Assembly: GCA_002968845.1 (NCBI GenBank)
Contig: PVBG01000003.1
Coordinates: 186,001 to 250,000, forward strand
DNA: 64,000 bases
DNA from: Neorhizobium tomejilense
Lineage (GTDB): Bacteria; Pseudomonadota; Alphaproteobacteria; Rhizobiales; Rhizobiaceae
Direction: 5' to 3'
In this document: piece by piece, positions 25,568-33,913 of the stretch
Numbering within the stretch: the first letter of the stretch is position 1
Layout of the letters: each line of letters opens with the position of its first letter
Position numbers and translations under genes: made by a program
Notes under the pieces: model-generated
What the model saw: only the letters and a program-made list of their open reading frames with translations
Database searches by the model: none
Told to the model about the DNA's origin: nothing

Positions 25568-26878
25568 ATGATGAAGATTTCCATTCTGGCGGCGGCTGCC
25601 GCCCTGATGGCGGGCGCGTGTTCCGCGCAGGCCGCCAATATCGAGTTCTGGTACGGCAATACGGGCCCTGTCGAATCCGCGATCAAGGCCCAGTGCGATG
25701 CTTTCAATGCCGCGCAGCCGCAGCACAAGGTCACCTGCGTCGGCCAGGGCAGCTACGAAGTGTCGATGCAGAAGGCGATCGCCGCCTTTCGTGCCAAGAA
25801 CCATCCGGTGCTGATCCAGTTCTTCGACGCCGGCACGCTCGACCTGATGCTGTCGAACGCCGTCGTGCCGGTCCAGGAAATCCTGCCCGACGTCAAATGG
25901 GACAATTATATCGCCGGCGCCCGCGCCTATTACGAAACGTCCGGCGGCAAGCTGTTCGCACAGCCCTACAATGCCTCGACGCTGCTGTTTTATACGAACA
26001 GGACCGAGCTCGAGAAGGCCGGCATCACCCAGACCCCGACCACGTGGGAAGAGGTGATCAACGCCGCCCGCAAGCTCAAGGCTGCCGGCCATGCATGCCC
26101 GTTCGTCACCGATGGCGATACCTGGCGTGTGCTGGAGCAGTTCTCCGCCCGCCACGGCCTGCCGATCGCTTCCAGGCACAATGGCTATGATGGCCTCGAC
26201 GCCGAATACGTCTTCAACACCACCTTCGCCGCCAAGCACCTCCAGAACCTGGTGGACTGGCGCAAGGAAGGCCTGGTCAAGCTCAACGCCGATACCAAGG
26301 CCGGCAATTACACCGCCGCCTTCAACGCCGGCGAATGCGCGATGATGGAAGGCTCCTCCGGCTCCTACGCCGCCTCCACCAAGGCCTTCGACGGCAAGTA
26401 CCAGCTCAGCGTCAACATGGCGCCGATGTACAAGGGTTACGATCGCCACAATACGCTGGTGGGCGGCGCTTCGATCTACGTGATGAAGGGCCATGACCAG
26501 GCTCAGGTCGATGGCGCCAAGGCCTTCCTCGACTTCCTGCGCAAGCCGGAACAGCAGATGGCATTCACCGCGGCGACCGGTTACGTCCCCGTCACCAACG
26601 ACGTGCTCGAGGCGATCAACAACAGCGGCGACGCCAAGGCCGCGAAATACGCGACTGCCGCCATCGGCATCGAGTCGATGAACCAGCCACCGACCGCCGA
26701 CAGCCGCGGTATTCGCCTCGGCTTCTACGTGCAGTTCCGCGAGATCTTCATGGAAGAGACCCAGAAGGCCTATGGCGGCCAGCAGACCATGCAGGTCTCG
26801 CTCGACAACGCCAAGAAGCGTGGCGACGAGTTGTTGCGCCGCTTCGAGCAGACCTACAAGGGCGTCAAGCTGCCTTGA
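25568..26878 (+). CDS. ugpB: Glycerol-3-phosphate / glycerophosphodiester ABC transporter, binding protein
   Basis: A 436-residue periplasmic binding protein; E. coli UgpB has 438. A signal peptide (MMKISILAAAAALMAGACSA then QAAN) has a likely cleavage after AQA or ACS. UgpB features are IEFWYGNTGPVESAIKAQCD, the QFFDAGTLDLM segment, NASTLLFYTN, MMEGSSGSYA and TAATGYVPVTND. It delivers glycerol-3-phosphate or glycerophosphodiesters to UgpAE. Two ATG codons in tandem follow AGGGCAA; the first is used. It is the first gene of the ugp operon and faces the ROK repressor. Specificity within the CUT1 family is judged from these motifs and the neighbours. Confidence 0.88.
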   Translation: MMKISILAAAAALMAGACSAQAANIEFWYGNTGPVESAIKAQCDAFNAAQPQHKVTCVGQGSYEVSMQKAIAAFRAKNHPVLIQFFDAGTLDLMLSNAVVPVQEILPDVKWDNYIAGARAYYETSGGKLFAQPYNASTLLFYTNRTELEKAGITQTPTTWEEVINAARKLKAAGHACPFVTDGDTWRVLEQFSARHGLPIASRHNGYDGLDAEYVFNTTFAAKHLQNLVDWRKEGLVKLNADTKAGNYTAAFNAGECAMMEGSSGSYAASTKAFDGKYQLSVNMAPMYKGYDRHNTLVGGASIYVMKGHDQAQVDGAKAFLDFLRKPEQQMAFTAATGYVPVTNDVLEAINNSGDAKAAKYATAAIGIESMNQPPTADSRGIRLGFYVQFREIFMEETQKAYGGQQTMQVSLDNAKKRGDELLRRFEQTYKGVKLP

Positions 26879-26945
26879 TCCAAGCTTGATCGGCGCGGGC
26901 GGGACAAAACCTGTCCGTGCCGATCCCTCACTTCGGGCTTTTCCC

Positions 26946-27836
26946 ATGACCTCTGAATCCACCCTCTTCAGCAATCGCTGGCTGCCGGCCCTGCTGGTCG
27001 CGCCGTTCATGCTGCTGATCGTCCTTTTCTTCTACGTGCCGATCTTCCAGGCCTTCTACTGGTCCTTCTTTCTCGAACAGCCGTTCGGCGGCGGTTCGAT
27101 GTTCGTGGGCCTCGACAATTTCGCCCGCGTCCTTTCCGACCGGGAGTTCTGGCAGGCAGGCTGGCGCACCATCCTGTTCATGGTGACCGGATCGTCGCTC
27201 GCCGTGCTGGTCCCGCTGATCCTCGCGGTCGCCGCCGACCGGAAGATTCGCCTGTCACTGCCGGCCCGCAACGTGCTGGTCTGGCCGAAGGGCGTCGCGG
27301 GCGCTTCGATCGGCGTCGTGTTCGCTTTCGTCTTCAATCCGTTCGTCGGCATCCTGGCGCCGCTCAACCAGGCCTTTCCCGGCATCTGGGCGCCCGGCAT
27401 CGATGGCACGGATGCCTTCATCACCCTGATCGCCGCGCATGTCTGGGGAGGCATCCCGTTCAATTTCGTCATCCTCCTGGCAGGACTGCAATCGATCCCC
27501 CGCACCATGCACCAAGCGGCGGCGATGGACGGGGCAGGGCCCTGGCGGCGGATCTTTGATGTGCAATTGCCGCTGATCATGCCGCAGCTCTTCCTGACGC
27601 TGGTGCTGGAATTCACTGAAAGCGTCACCTCCGCCTTCGCGCTGATCGACACGATCACCCATGGCGGTCCGGGCGGCGCGACCACGCTGCTCGTCTACAA
27701 GATCTACAAGGATGGTTTCAGCGGCTACGATTTGTCAGGCGCCTCCACCCAGACCGCGATCCTGATGGTCTTCGTCATCCTTCTCACCGCCGCCCAGTTC
27801 GTCTTCCTCGGCCGGCGCATCAACTACGAGCGCTGA
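26946..27836 (+). CDS. ugpA: ugp ABC transporter permease UgpA
   Basis: A 296-residue inner-membrane permease of the CUT1 class with about six helices. N-terminal WLPALLVAPFMLLIVLFFYV is the first helix, followed by VPIFQAFYWSFFLEQPFGGG, typical of UgpA. The EAA loop reads MHQAAAMDGAGPWRRIFDVQ, which docks on the ATPase UgpC. It forms the channel with UgpE. It starts 67 bp after ugpB. Confidence 0.92.
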   Translation: MTSESTLFSNRWLPALLVAPFMLLIVLFFYVPIFQAFYWSFFLEQPFGGGSMFVGLDNFARVLSDREFWQAGWRTILFMVTGSSLAVLVPLILAVAADRKIRLSLPARNVLVWPKGVAGASIGVVFAFVFNPFVGILAPLNQAFPGIWAPGIDGTDAFITLIAAHVWGGIPFNFVILLAGLQSIPRTMHQAAAMDGAGPWRRIFDVQLPLIMPQLFLTLVLEFTESVTSAFALIDTITHGGPGGATTLLVYKIYKDGFSGYDLSGASTQTAILMVFVILLTAAQFVFLGRRINYER

Positions 27837-27839
27837 CAG

Positions 27840-28757
27840 ATGATCGAGAACGCACGCTCCCTCAACATCGCCGCGAGCCTGATCCTCTTGGTCGGCATGC
27901 TCTATATCCTCGGCCCGCTCTACCTGACGCTGGCGACGGCATCGCAATCCTATGAATTCCTGCTGCGCAATGGGCTTGCCTGGTACCCCGGCGACCAGTT
28001 CCTGAACAATGCGGCGCGCATCTTCACCGAGACGCGCATCCCGATCCAGATGTTCAACAGCCTCGCCGTGGCGTTCAGCCTGGCGATCGCGACCTGCATC
28101 CTGTCCTTCCTGTCGGCCTATGCCATCGTCTATTTCCGCATCCGCTGGGCAGGCGTCGCCTTCGCATTGATCCTCGCCACCATCATGCTGCCGGTCGATA
28201 TCCGTGTCATCACCACCTATCAGGTGGCGTCGAACATATTCTCGCCGATCAATGCGTTGCTCGACGTGACGGGCTTGAATGGTGTGATCTCGGAACTCTT
28301 CGGAGCGCCCGTCCAGCTCGAACTGAGCGTCCTGAACACCCATTTCGGCCTCATCGCGCCGCTTGCCGCGCACGGCACCGGCACGTTCCTGTTCCGTCAG
28401 TTCTTCCGCACCCTGCCGGGAGATTTGTTCAAGGCCGCCCGCATGGACGGGGCGGGGCCAGTCCGCTTCATGTTCGATATCCTGCTGCCCCTGTCGCGCA
28501 CCAGTTTCGCGGCGCTGTTCGTGCTGACCTTCCTGAGCGGCTGGACGCAGTATCTCTGGCCGCTTGTGGCCTCCTCGACGCCCGACATGCAGACCGCCGT
28601 TGTTGGCCTCGCGCGGTTGCTGCCGGATTCGGACGGCACCGTGCCCGACTTTCCGATGATCATGGCGGGCGCCGTGATCGTTTCCCTCGTGCCCCTCCTG
28701 ATGATCGCGCTCTTACAGCGGTATCTGGTGCAGGGCCTCGTGCTTTCGGAGAAATAG
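27840..28757 (+). CDS. ugpE: ugp ABC transporter permease UgpE
   Basis: A 305-residue permease partner of UgpA, a little longer than E. coli UgpE. Helices include LILLVGMLYILGPLYLTLAT and LAVAFSLAIATCILSFLSAY. The central stretch TIMLPVDIRVITTYQVASNI and the EAA loop LFKAARMDGAGPVRFMFDIL are typical. The start is three bases after the ugpA stop. About 30 residues between helices 3 and 4 (NALLDVTGLNGVISEL and onward) form an insertion typical of the UgpE group. Confidence 0.92.
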   Translation: MIENARSLNIAASLILLVGMLYILGPLYLTLATASQSYEFLLRNGLAWYPGDQFLNNAARIFTETRIPIQMFNSLAVAFSLAIATCILSFLSAYAIVYFRIRWAGVAFALILATIMLPVDIRVITTYQVASNIFSPINALLDVTGLNGVISELFGAPVQLELSVLNTHFGLIAPLAAHGTGTFLFRQFFRTLPGDLFKAARMDGAGPVRFMFDILLPLSRTSFAALFVLTFLSGWTQYLWPLVASSTPDMQTAVVGLARLLPDSDGTVPDFPMIMAGAVIVSLVPLLMIALLQRYLVQGLVLSEK

Positions 28758-28759
28758 CG

Positions 28760-29866
28760 ATGAACGCCATAGATACAGCCATCCGCGCGGCCGCCGCGAG
28801 CATCACGGTCAAGGGCCTGACCAAGGCCTACGACGCCCAGACGGTGGTCATTCCGCCGATGGATGTCGAGCTCAAGGCCGGCGAATTCACGGTCGTGCTC
28901 GGTCCTTCCGGCTGCGGCAAGTCCACCCTGTTGCAGATGATCGCCGGGCTGGAACGGGTGAGCGGCGGCAAGATCCTCATCGGCGCCCGCGAGGTTCAGG
29001 ACCTCGAACCGAAACATCGTGGCTGCGCCATGGTGTTCCAGAATTATGCGCTCTATCCGCACATGACGGTGTTCGAGAACATGGCTTACAGCCTGAAGGT
29101 CGCCGGCATGCAGAAGGCCGAGCGCACCGAGCGGGTAGCAGCAGTCGCAAAGATGCTCGGCCTTGCCGACTATCTGCAACGCAAGCCAGGACAGCTTTCC
29201 GGTGGCCAGCGCCAGCGCGTCGCGATCGGCCGCGCCATCGTGCGCGAACCCGGCGTGCTGCTGTTCGACGAGCCGCTGTCCAACCTCGATGCGCAGCTTC
29301 GCCACGACATGCGCGTCGAGCTTGCCGACCTGCACCGCCGCATCGGCGCCACCACCGTCTTCGTCACCCACGACCAGGTGGAGGCGATGACGCTCGCCGA
29401 CCGTATCCTGATCCTCAACAAAGGCCGGATCGAACAGTTCGATACGCCGAAGGCCATCTATCACCATCCGGCCTCGGTCTTCGTCGCGAAATTCATCGGT
29501 GCCCCGCCGATGAATATCTTGTCCGTGACCGGAGATGGATCGGCGCTGCGGCTCGCCGACGGGCAGGTGGTGGCGAACGCCCCGCTGACCGGCGCCTACC
29601 AGCTCGGCCTCCGGCCTGAGGATATCGTCGTCGATGGCAAGGCGGACGGCCATGCGGTCAAGGCAAAACTCAGGTTCCGCGAGGATCTCGGCTCCCATTC
29701 GGTGCTGGCCGCCGATCTCGGCGGCTCGATCGTCCGCATCGCGACGCCCTTCGGCGCGGAGATTGCCGACCAGCTCGAACTTCATCTGAATTTCCCGACC
29801 TCGCGGCTGCATCTTTTCGATGCTGCGACGGGTCGGGCCATACCCGGTGCCTTCGGCGCCCAATGA
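28760..29866 (+). CDS. ugpC: ugp ABC transporter ATP-binding protein UgpC
   Basis: A 368-residue MalK-type ATPase. Walker A is GPSGCGKST, the Q-loop is VFQNYALYPHMTV, the signature is LSGGQRQRVAIGRA, Walker B is GVLLFDEPLSNLDA and the switch His is in FVTHDQVEAMT. The C-terminal 110 residues form the TOBE regulatory domain (GLRPEDIVV). It powers uptake by UgpBAE. The start follows ugpE by two bases and its end lies just before the phosphodiesterase gene. Confidence 0.93.
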   Translation: MNAIDTAIRAAAASITVKGLTKAYDAQTVVIPPMDVELKAGEFTVVLGPSGCGKSTLLQMIAGLERVSGGKILIGAREVQDLEPKHRGCAMVFQNYALYPHMTVFENMAYSLKVAGMQKAERTERVAAVAKMLGLADYLQRKPGQLSGGQRQRVAIGRAIVREPGVLLFDEPLSNLDAQLRHDMRVELADLHRRIGATTVFVTHDQVEAMTLADRILILNKGRIEQFDTPKAIYHHPASVFVAKFIGAPPMNILSVTGDGSALRLADGQVVANAPLTGAYQLGLRPEDIVVDGKADGHAVKAKLRFREDLGSHSVLAADLGGSIVRIATPFGAEIADQLELHLNFPTSRLHLFDAATGRAIPGAFGAQ

Positions 29867-29889
29867 AAGCCCGGCGCTCAAGGCGCCCT

Positions 29890-30732
29890 ATGAAAGAAAC
29901 CCTCATGAACTATCGAGACTTCATCGCCGATCAGGCACGTAGCTGCGCCGTCGTTGCCCATCGCGGCGCCTGGCACGGCGCTCCGGAAAACAGCCTGGCG
30001 GCGATCGAGAACGCCATTGCGCTCGGCTGCGAGATCGTCGAACTCGACGTGCGCAAGAGCGCCGACGGCGAGCTTTTCCTGATGCACGACGATACGTTGG
30101 AACGCATGGCCGGCATCGACCGCGATGCCGAGACTTTCACCATGGCGGAGCTGCAGGCGATCATGCTGCGCGAGGACGACGGCGGCGAAGGCCGCGCGGT
30201 GAGCGACCAGCCCATTCCCACGCTCAGACAGGCGCTGGACGTCATCCGCGGCCGCATCTTCGCCGATCTCGATCTCAAGGATCGCGGACTGTTCTCCGAA
30301 GTCGCCGCCTGCGCCCGCGAGATGGGCGCGGCCGCCGATGTCGACCTCAAGACGAAGGTCCACAGCATGGCCGACGTGGAATGGGTGCGTGCCCAGAAGA
30401 TCGACGGCGTGCCGTTCATGGGCATGGCCCGTTTCACCGCCGAAAACACCGGCGACGCGCTGGCAGTGCTCTCCGAACTCTCGCCCTTCATGTGCGAAAT
30501 CCGCTTCGACAGCCTCGAAACGATCGCCCATCACCGCGAGGCCTTCGCCAAGGCGGGCATGGCGCTCTGGGTCAACACGCTCGACCAACCGGGCAGTGGC
30601 GAATGGACGGACAGTGCGGCGCTTGCCAACCCCGATCTGATCTGGGGCCGTTTGATGGACGCGGGCATCAGCGTTATCCAGACGGACCAGCCCGCCGCAT
30701 TGAAATCCTACATAAAGGCTCGCCGAGCATGA
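29890..30732 (+). CDS. ugpQ: Glycerophosphodiester phosphodiesterase
   Basis: A 280-residue GDPD-family enzyme that cleaves glycerophosphodiesters to an alcohol and glycerol-3-phosphate, in the cytoplasm (no signal peptide). Catalytic residues are visible in AHRGAWHGAPENSLAAI (His, Arg, Glu), in EIVELDVRKSADGELFLMHD (written near residue 45: Glu, Asp, His) and in the later ADLDLKD. The start could be 29863, 29890 or 29905; 29890 follows AAGGCG and avoids overlap with ugpC. As part of the ugp operon it processes the imported substrates. Confidence 0.88.
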   Translation: MKETLMNYRDFIADQARSCAVVAHRGAWHGAPENSLAAIENAIALGCEIVELDVRKSADGELFLMHDDTLERMAGIDRDAETFTMAELQAIMLREDDGGEGRAVSDQPIPTLRQALDVIRGRIFADLDLKDRGLFSEVAACAREMGAAADVDLKTKVHSMADVEWVRAQKIDGVPFMGMARFTAENTGDALAVLSELSPFMCEIRFDSLETIAHHREAFAKAGMALWVNTLDQPGSGEWTDSAALANPDLIWGRLMDAGISVIQTDQPAALKSYIKARRA

Positions 30733-31553
30733 CGATCATTTCCGAGGCAGTGCTCCAGTCCCTCATGGAGGATATGCGCCAGGCGGGGGAGGCGGAGGTT
30801 CTGCCTCGTTTCCTCGGCATAACGGCGGATGGCATCCGCGCCAAGACCGCCCCGGACGACATCGTCACCGATGCCGACCTGGGTGCGGAACGTCGGCTTT
30901 CCGCAGCACTCGCCGGTTATTTTCCCGAGGCGCTGATCGTCGGCGAGGAAGCGGTCTCGGCTGATCCCGCGCTGCTCGACCGGCTGGCGGATGCCGAACT
31001 GGCGGCAATCATCGATCCTGTCGACGGCACCTGGAATTTCGCCCATGGCGTGCCACTGTTCGGCATGATCGTGGCGATCGTTTCCGGCGGAAACACCGTC
31101 GCCGGGCTGATCCACTATCCGTTGACCGGTGATTTCCTCGTGGCGCGGCCGGGCGAGGGGGCCTGGCATGTCGCCCGTGACGGAATTCGAACCCGTCTTG
31201 CCGTGGCCGCGCCGGTTCCGGTCAGCGAAATGAGCGGTTTCGTACCGCTGCACATGTTCTCGTCGCAAGAGCAGGCGGCGTTCGCGTCGCGGGTCCTGCG
31301 TTTCGGCCGTACCACCACATGGCGCTGCTCCGCCTTCGAATACCGGATGGTGGCGACCGGAGCGATGAGCTTCTCGCTGAATGCGGACATGAATCCGTGG
31401 GATCATGCGGCGGGCGAGCTGATCCACCGCGAAGCCGGCGGCCATAGCGGGCTTCTGAGCGGCGAACCCTATCGTCCCGCGATGGCGAAAGGACGGTTGC
31501 TGCTTGCGGCCGATGCGGCGAGCTGGGAGGCAATCCGCGAGAGCCTGAGCTGA
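30729..31553 (+). CDS. Inositol monophosphatase family protein
   Basis: A 274-residue phosphatase of the IMPase superfamily. Metal ligands are in VGEEAVSADP (Glu) and IDPVDGTWNF (Asp, Asp), and a third Asp in NPWDHAAGELIHREAGG near residue 225. The family removes phosphate from inositol-1-phosphate, fructose-1,6-bisphosphate, PAP or related compounds. Its ATG overlaps the ugpQ stop (ATGA), so it belongs to the ugp operon. In this setting inositol phosphate or glycerol phosphate is a likely substrate; that is inference. Confidence 0.88.
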   Translation: MTIISEAVLQSLMEDMRQAGEAEVLPRFLGITADGIRAKTAPDDIVTDADLGAERRLSAALAGYFPEALIVGEEAVSADPALLDRLADAELAAIIDPVDGTWNFAHGVPLFGMIVAIVSGGNTVAGLIHYPLTGDFLVARPGEGAWHVARDGIRTRLAVAAPVPVSEMSGFVPLHMFSSQEQAAFASRVLRFGRTTTWRCSAFEYRMVATGAMSFSLNADMNPWDHAAGELIHREAGGHSGLLSGEPYRPAMAKGRLLLAADAASWEAIRESLS

Positions 31554-31611
31554 AAGCCCAGGCGTTGGACAACGGCAATTTTCATTCTGGCTTTCGTCAT
31601 CGTGACGTGTA

Positions 31612-31621
31612 ATGTATACAT
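31612..31621. promoter_or_regulatory. ATGTATACAT palindrome upstream of the dpp-like operon
   Basis: A perfect 10-bp palindrome, 142 bp ahead of the first ATPase gene in the 210-bp gap after the ugp operon. Related sequences lie at 40607-40622 and 40696-40705 beside the second binding-protein and GMC genes. It may be a shared operator. Confidence 0.4.
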
Positions 31622-31763
31622 GATCGGGCTCTCGGGGAGGAGTCTATATCGCGTATCAGGATCCCTGACGGGGCTTCGGCGCGGTGAGGAGAATGCGTAG
31701 CAGCCGCCCGCATGTCACATATTGATCAAGCGGGCAGCGGACTGATAGGAGGATCAGGGCCGG

Positions 31764-32795
31764 ATGCAGCAGCTTGCCGAGACCACCATGGCCGGCCAGG
31801 ACACGCTTCTGGATATCCAGAACCTGACATTGTCACTGCGTGACCAATCAGGTTGGGTCGAAGTCCTCAACAATGTTTCGCTTTCGGTGAAGCCGAAGGA
31901 AATTCTCGGCGTTGTCGGCGAGAGTGGCTGTGGCAAGTCGATGACCGCCCTCTCCATTCTCCGGCTCCTGCCGCCGCGCGATTCTCGCCTTGGTGGTAAG
32001 ATTCTGTTCGGTGGCCAGAACCTCGCCGCCTGTTCTGAATCGCAGATGAATCGCATTCGCGGCCGGCACATCAGCATGATTTTCCAGGAGCCGATGAGCG
32101 CCCTCGACCCGGTGTTCACCGTGGGGTACCAGATCGAGGAAACCCTTCAACGACATTTCAAGCTCAGCCGTCGGGAGGCTTCGGAACGTGCCATCGCGGC
32201 GCTAAATTCGGTCGGCATCGCATCGCCGCGCCACGTCGCGACGCTCTATCCGATGAACCTTTCGGGCGGCATGCGCCAGCGGGTGATGATCGCCATGGCG
32301 CTGGTCTGCGAACCGCGCCTGCTCATCGCCGACGAGCCGACCACGGCTCTCGACGTAACCATCCAGGCGCAGATCATGGACCTGCTTTTAGGCCTGGCCG
32401 ACCGCACCGGCACGGCCATCATGTTCATCACCCACAATCTCGGTCTGGTCGCGCAGAGCTGCCACCGGATGGTCACGATGTATGCAGGGCAGGTGGTCGA
32501 GGGCGGTCCTGTGAGGGACGTCATCGCTGGTCCCCGCCATCCTTATACGGCCGGTCTACTGCACTCGATACCCGACAGCAACCGCGCACGCGGCACGCTG
32601 CCCTCGATCGCCGGCCGCGTGCCGTCGCTACGTCACATGCCGAAGGGCTGTCGCTTCGGGCCGCGCTGTTCCTATTCAATGCAGCCCTGCGAACTGCCCC
32701 AGAGCATCGAGAACGAGGGCGTAGAGGATGTTGATCGCAGGGAAGTGCGCTGCAATCGCTGGGAAGAACTCGCATTGAGAGGGGTCGGGGCATGA
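31764..32795 (+). CDS. Dpp/Opp-type ABC transporter ATP-binding protein (DppD-like)
   Basis: A 343-residue ATPase of the peptide/nickel group. Walker A is GESGCGKS, the Q-loop is [13 protein letters not shown], the signature is [14 protein letters not shown], Walker B is [14 protein letters not shown] and the switch His is in FITHNLG. The C-terminal oligopeptide-transport domain has [14 protein letters not shown], a Cys-rich motif seen in this family (iron-sulfur site in some members). It overlaps the next ATPase by four bases. It starts an operon of two ATPases, a binding protein and two permeases. Confidence 0.9.
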   Translation: MQQLAETTMAGQDTLLDIQNLTLSLRDQSGWVEVLNNVSLSVKPKEILGVVGESGCGKSMTALSILRLLPPRDSRLGGKILFGGQNLAACSESQMNRIRGRHISMIFQEPMSALDPVFTVGYQIEETLQRHFKLSRREASERAIAALNSVGIASPRHVATLYPMNLSGGMRQRVMIAMALVCEPRLLIADEPTTALDVTIQAQIMDLLLGLADRTGTAIMFITHNLGLVAQSCHRMVTMYAGQVVEGGPVRDVIAGPRHPYTAGLLHSIPDSNRARGTLPSIAGRVPSLRHMPKGCRFGPRCSYSMQPCELPQSIENEGVEDVDRREVRCNRWEELALRGVGA

Positions 32796-33862
32796 GTTTG
32801 AGCGCTCCTTCCGAGCAGTCGGCGCTTGATGTCGATGATCTGCATGTCACTTTCGGCAATCCTCGGCGCGGCTCGCTGATCCGCGCCGTCGACGGGGTCA
32901 GCTTCAGTGTCCGCAGGGGCGAGATTTTCGGCGTGATCGGCGAATCCGGCTCCGGCAAGTCGACGCTCGGACGTTGTCTCGTCGGCCTGCTCAGTCCAAG
33001 CGGCGGCGGCGTTCTGCATGACGGTATCGATCCGTTCAAGTTTTCCCGCAGCGAACTCAACCGCCACCGGCGCAAGTATCAGATCGTCTCGCAGGATCCG
33101 AATGCGGCTTTCGATCCGCGCATGACCATCCTCCAGAGCATCTGCGAGCCCTTGAACATTGCCGGCGAGGGGACGAAGGCCGAGCGGCGTGAAAAGGCGT
33201 TCGCGATGCTCGACCGGGTGTCGCTGTCGGCCGAAATGGCCAACCGTTATCCGCACGAGATTTCCGGCGGCCAGAAGCAGCGCGCCAATATCGCCCGTGC
33301 GCTGATGCTGGATCCGAACGTGATCGTCTGCGACGAGGTGGTGGCGGCGCTCGACGTGTCGATCCAGGCCGACATGCTCAATCTATTCGCCCGGCTGCAG
33401 GAGCAGTTCGGCCTCACCTACGTCTTCATCAGCCATGACCTGCGGGTGGTCAGCCATATCAGCGACCGGGTGGCCGTCATGTATTTCGGCAAGATCGTCG
33501 AGGTCGGCCCCGCCCACGCCGTAATCGAAACGCCGCTGCATCCCTATACGGAGGCGCTGCGCTCGGCCGAACCTGAGATCGACCCCACGGCCGCCGATGC
33601 CCGGCAGAGGATCATCCTGCAGGGCGAGATACCGAGCGCGATCGCGCCGCCAAGCGGCTGCCGTTTCCACACGCGCTGCCCGCGGGTGCGCGACATCTGT
33701 CGCACGCAGGAACCCCCGCAGCGCGAACTGCTGCCCGGGCGGCATGTCGCATGCCATTTCGCCGAGGAGATGCTGGGCGAAAAGGAGAGGAGAAGTCTTG
33801 GTCTTGCGGAAAGGAACGCTGCCCACCAAGGCGCTGCCGCGCAGGGCGCTGAGATGATGTGA
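32792..33862 (+). CDS. Dpp/Opp-type ABC transporter ATP-binding protein (DppF-like)
   Basis: A 356-residue second ATPase. Walker A is GESGSGKST, the Q-loop IVSQDPNAAFDPRM, the signature ISGGQKQRANIARA, Walker B VIVCDEVVAALDVS and switch His FISHDLRVV. The Walker B stretch has DEVV where most family members have DEPV or DEAV. The C-terminal part has CRFHTRCPRVRDIC, matching its partner. The last 30 residues are extra and low in complexity (RNAAHQGAAAQG). It forms a heterodimer with the preceding ATPase. Confidence 0.9.
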   Translation: MSLSAPSEQSALDVDDLHVTFGNPRRGSLIRAVDGVSFSVRRGEIFGVIGESGSGKSTLGRCLVGLLSPSGGGVLHDGIDPFKFSRSELNRHRRKYQIVSQDPNAAFDPRMTILQSICEPLNIAGEGTKAERREKAFAMLDRVSLSAEMANRYPHEISGGQKQRANIARALMLDPNVIVCDEVVAALDVSIQADMLNLFARLQEQFGLTYVFISHDLRVVSHISDRVAVMYFGKIVEVGPAHAVIETPLHPYTEALRSAEPEIDPTAADARQRIILQGEIPSAIAPPSGCRFHTRCPRVRDICRTQEPPQRELLPGRHVACHFAEEMLGEKERRSLGLAERNAAHQGAAAQGAEMM

Positions 33863-33913
33863 CGCTGATATTGCGGCCGAACACGGCCGGTCATGGATGA
33901 TGGAGGAGAAGAC

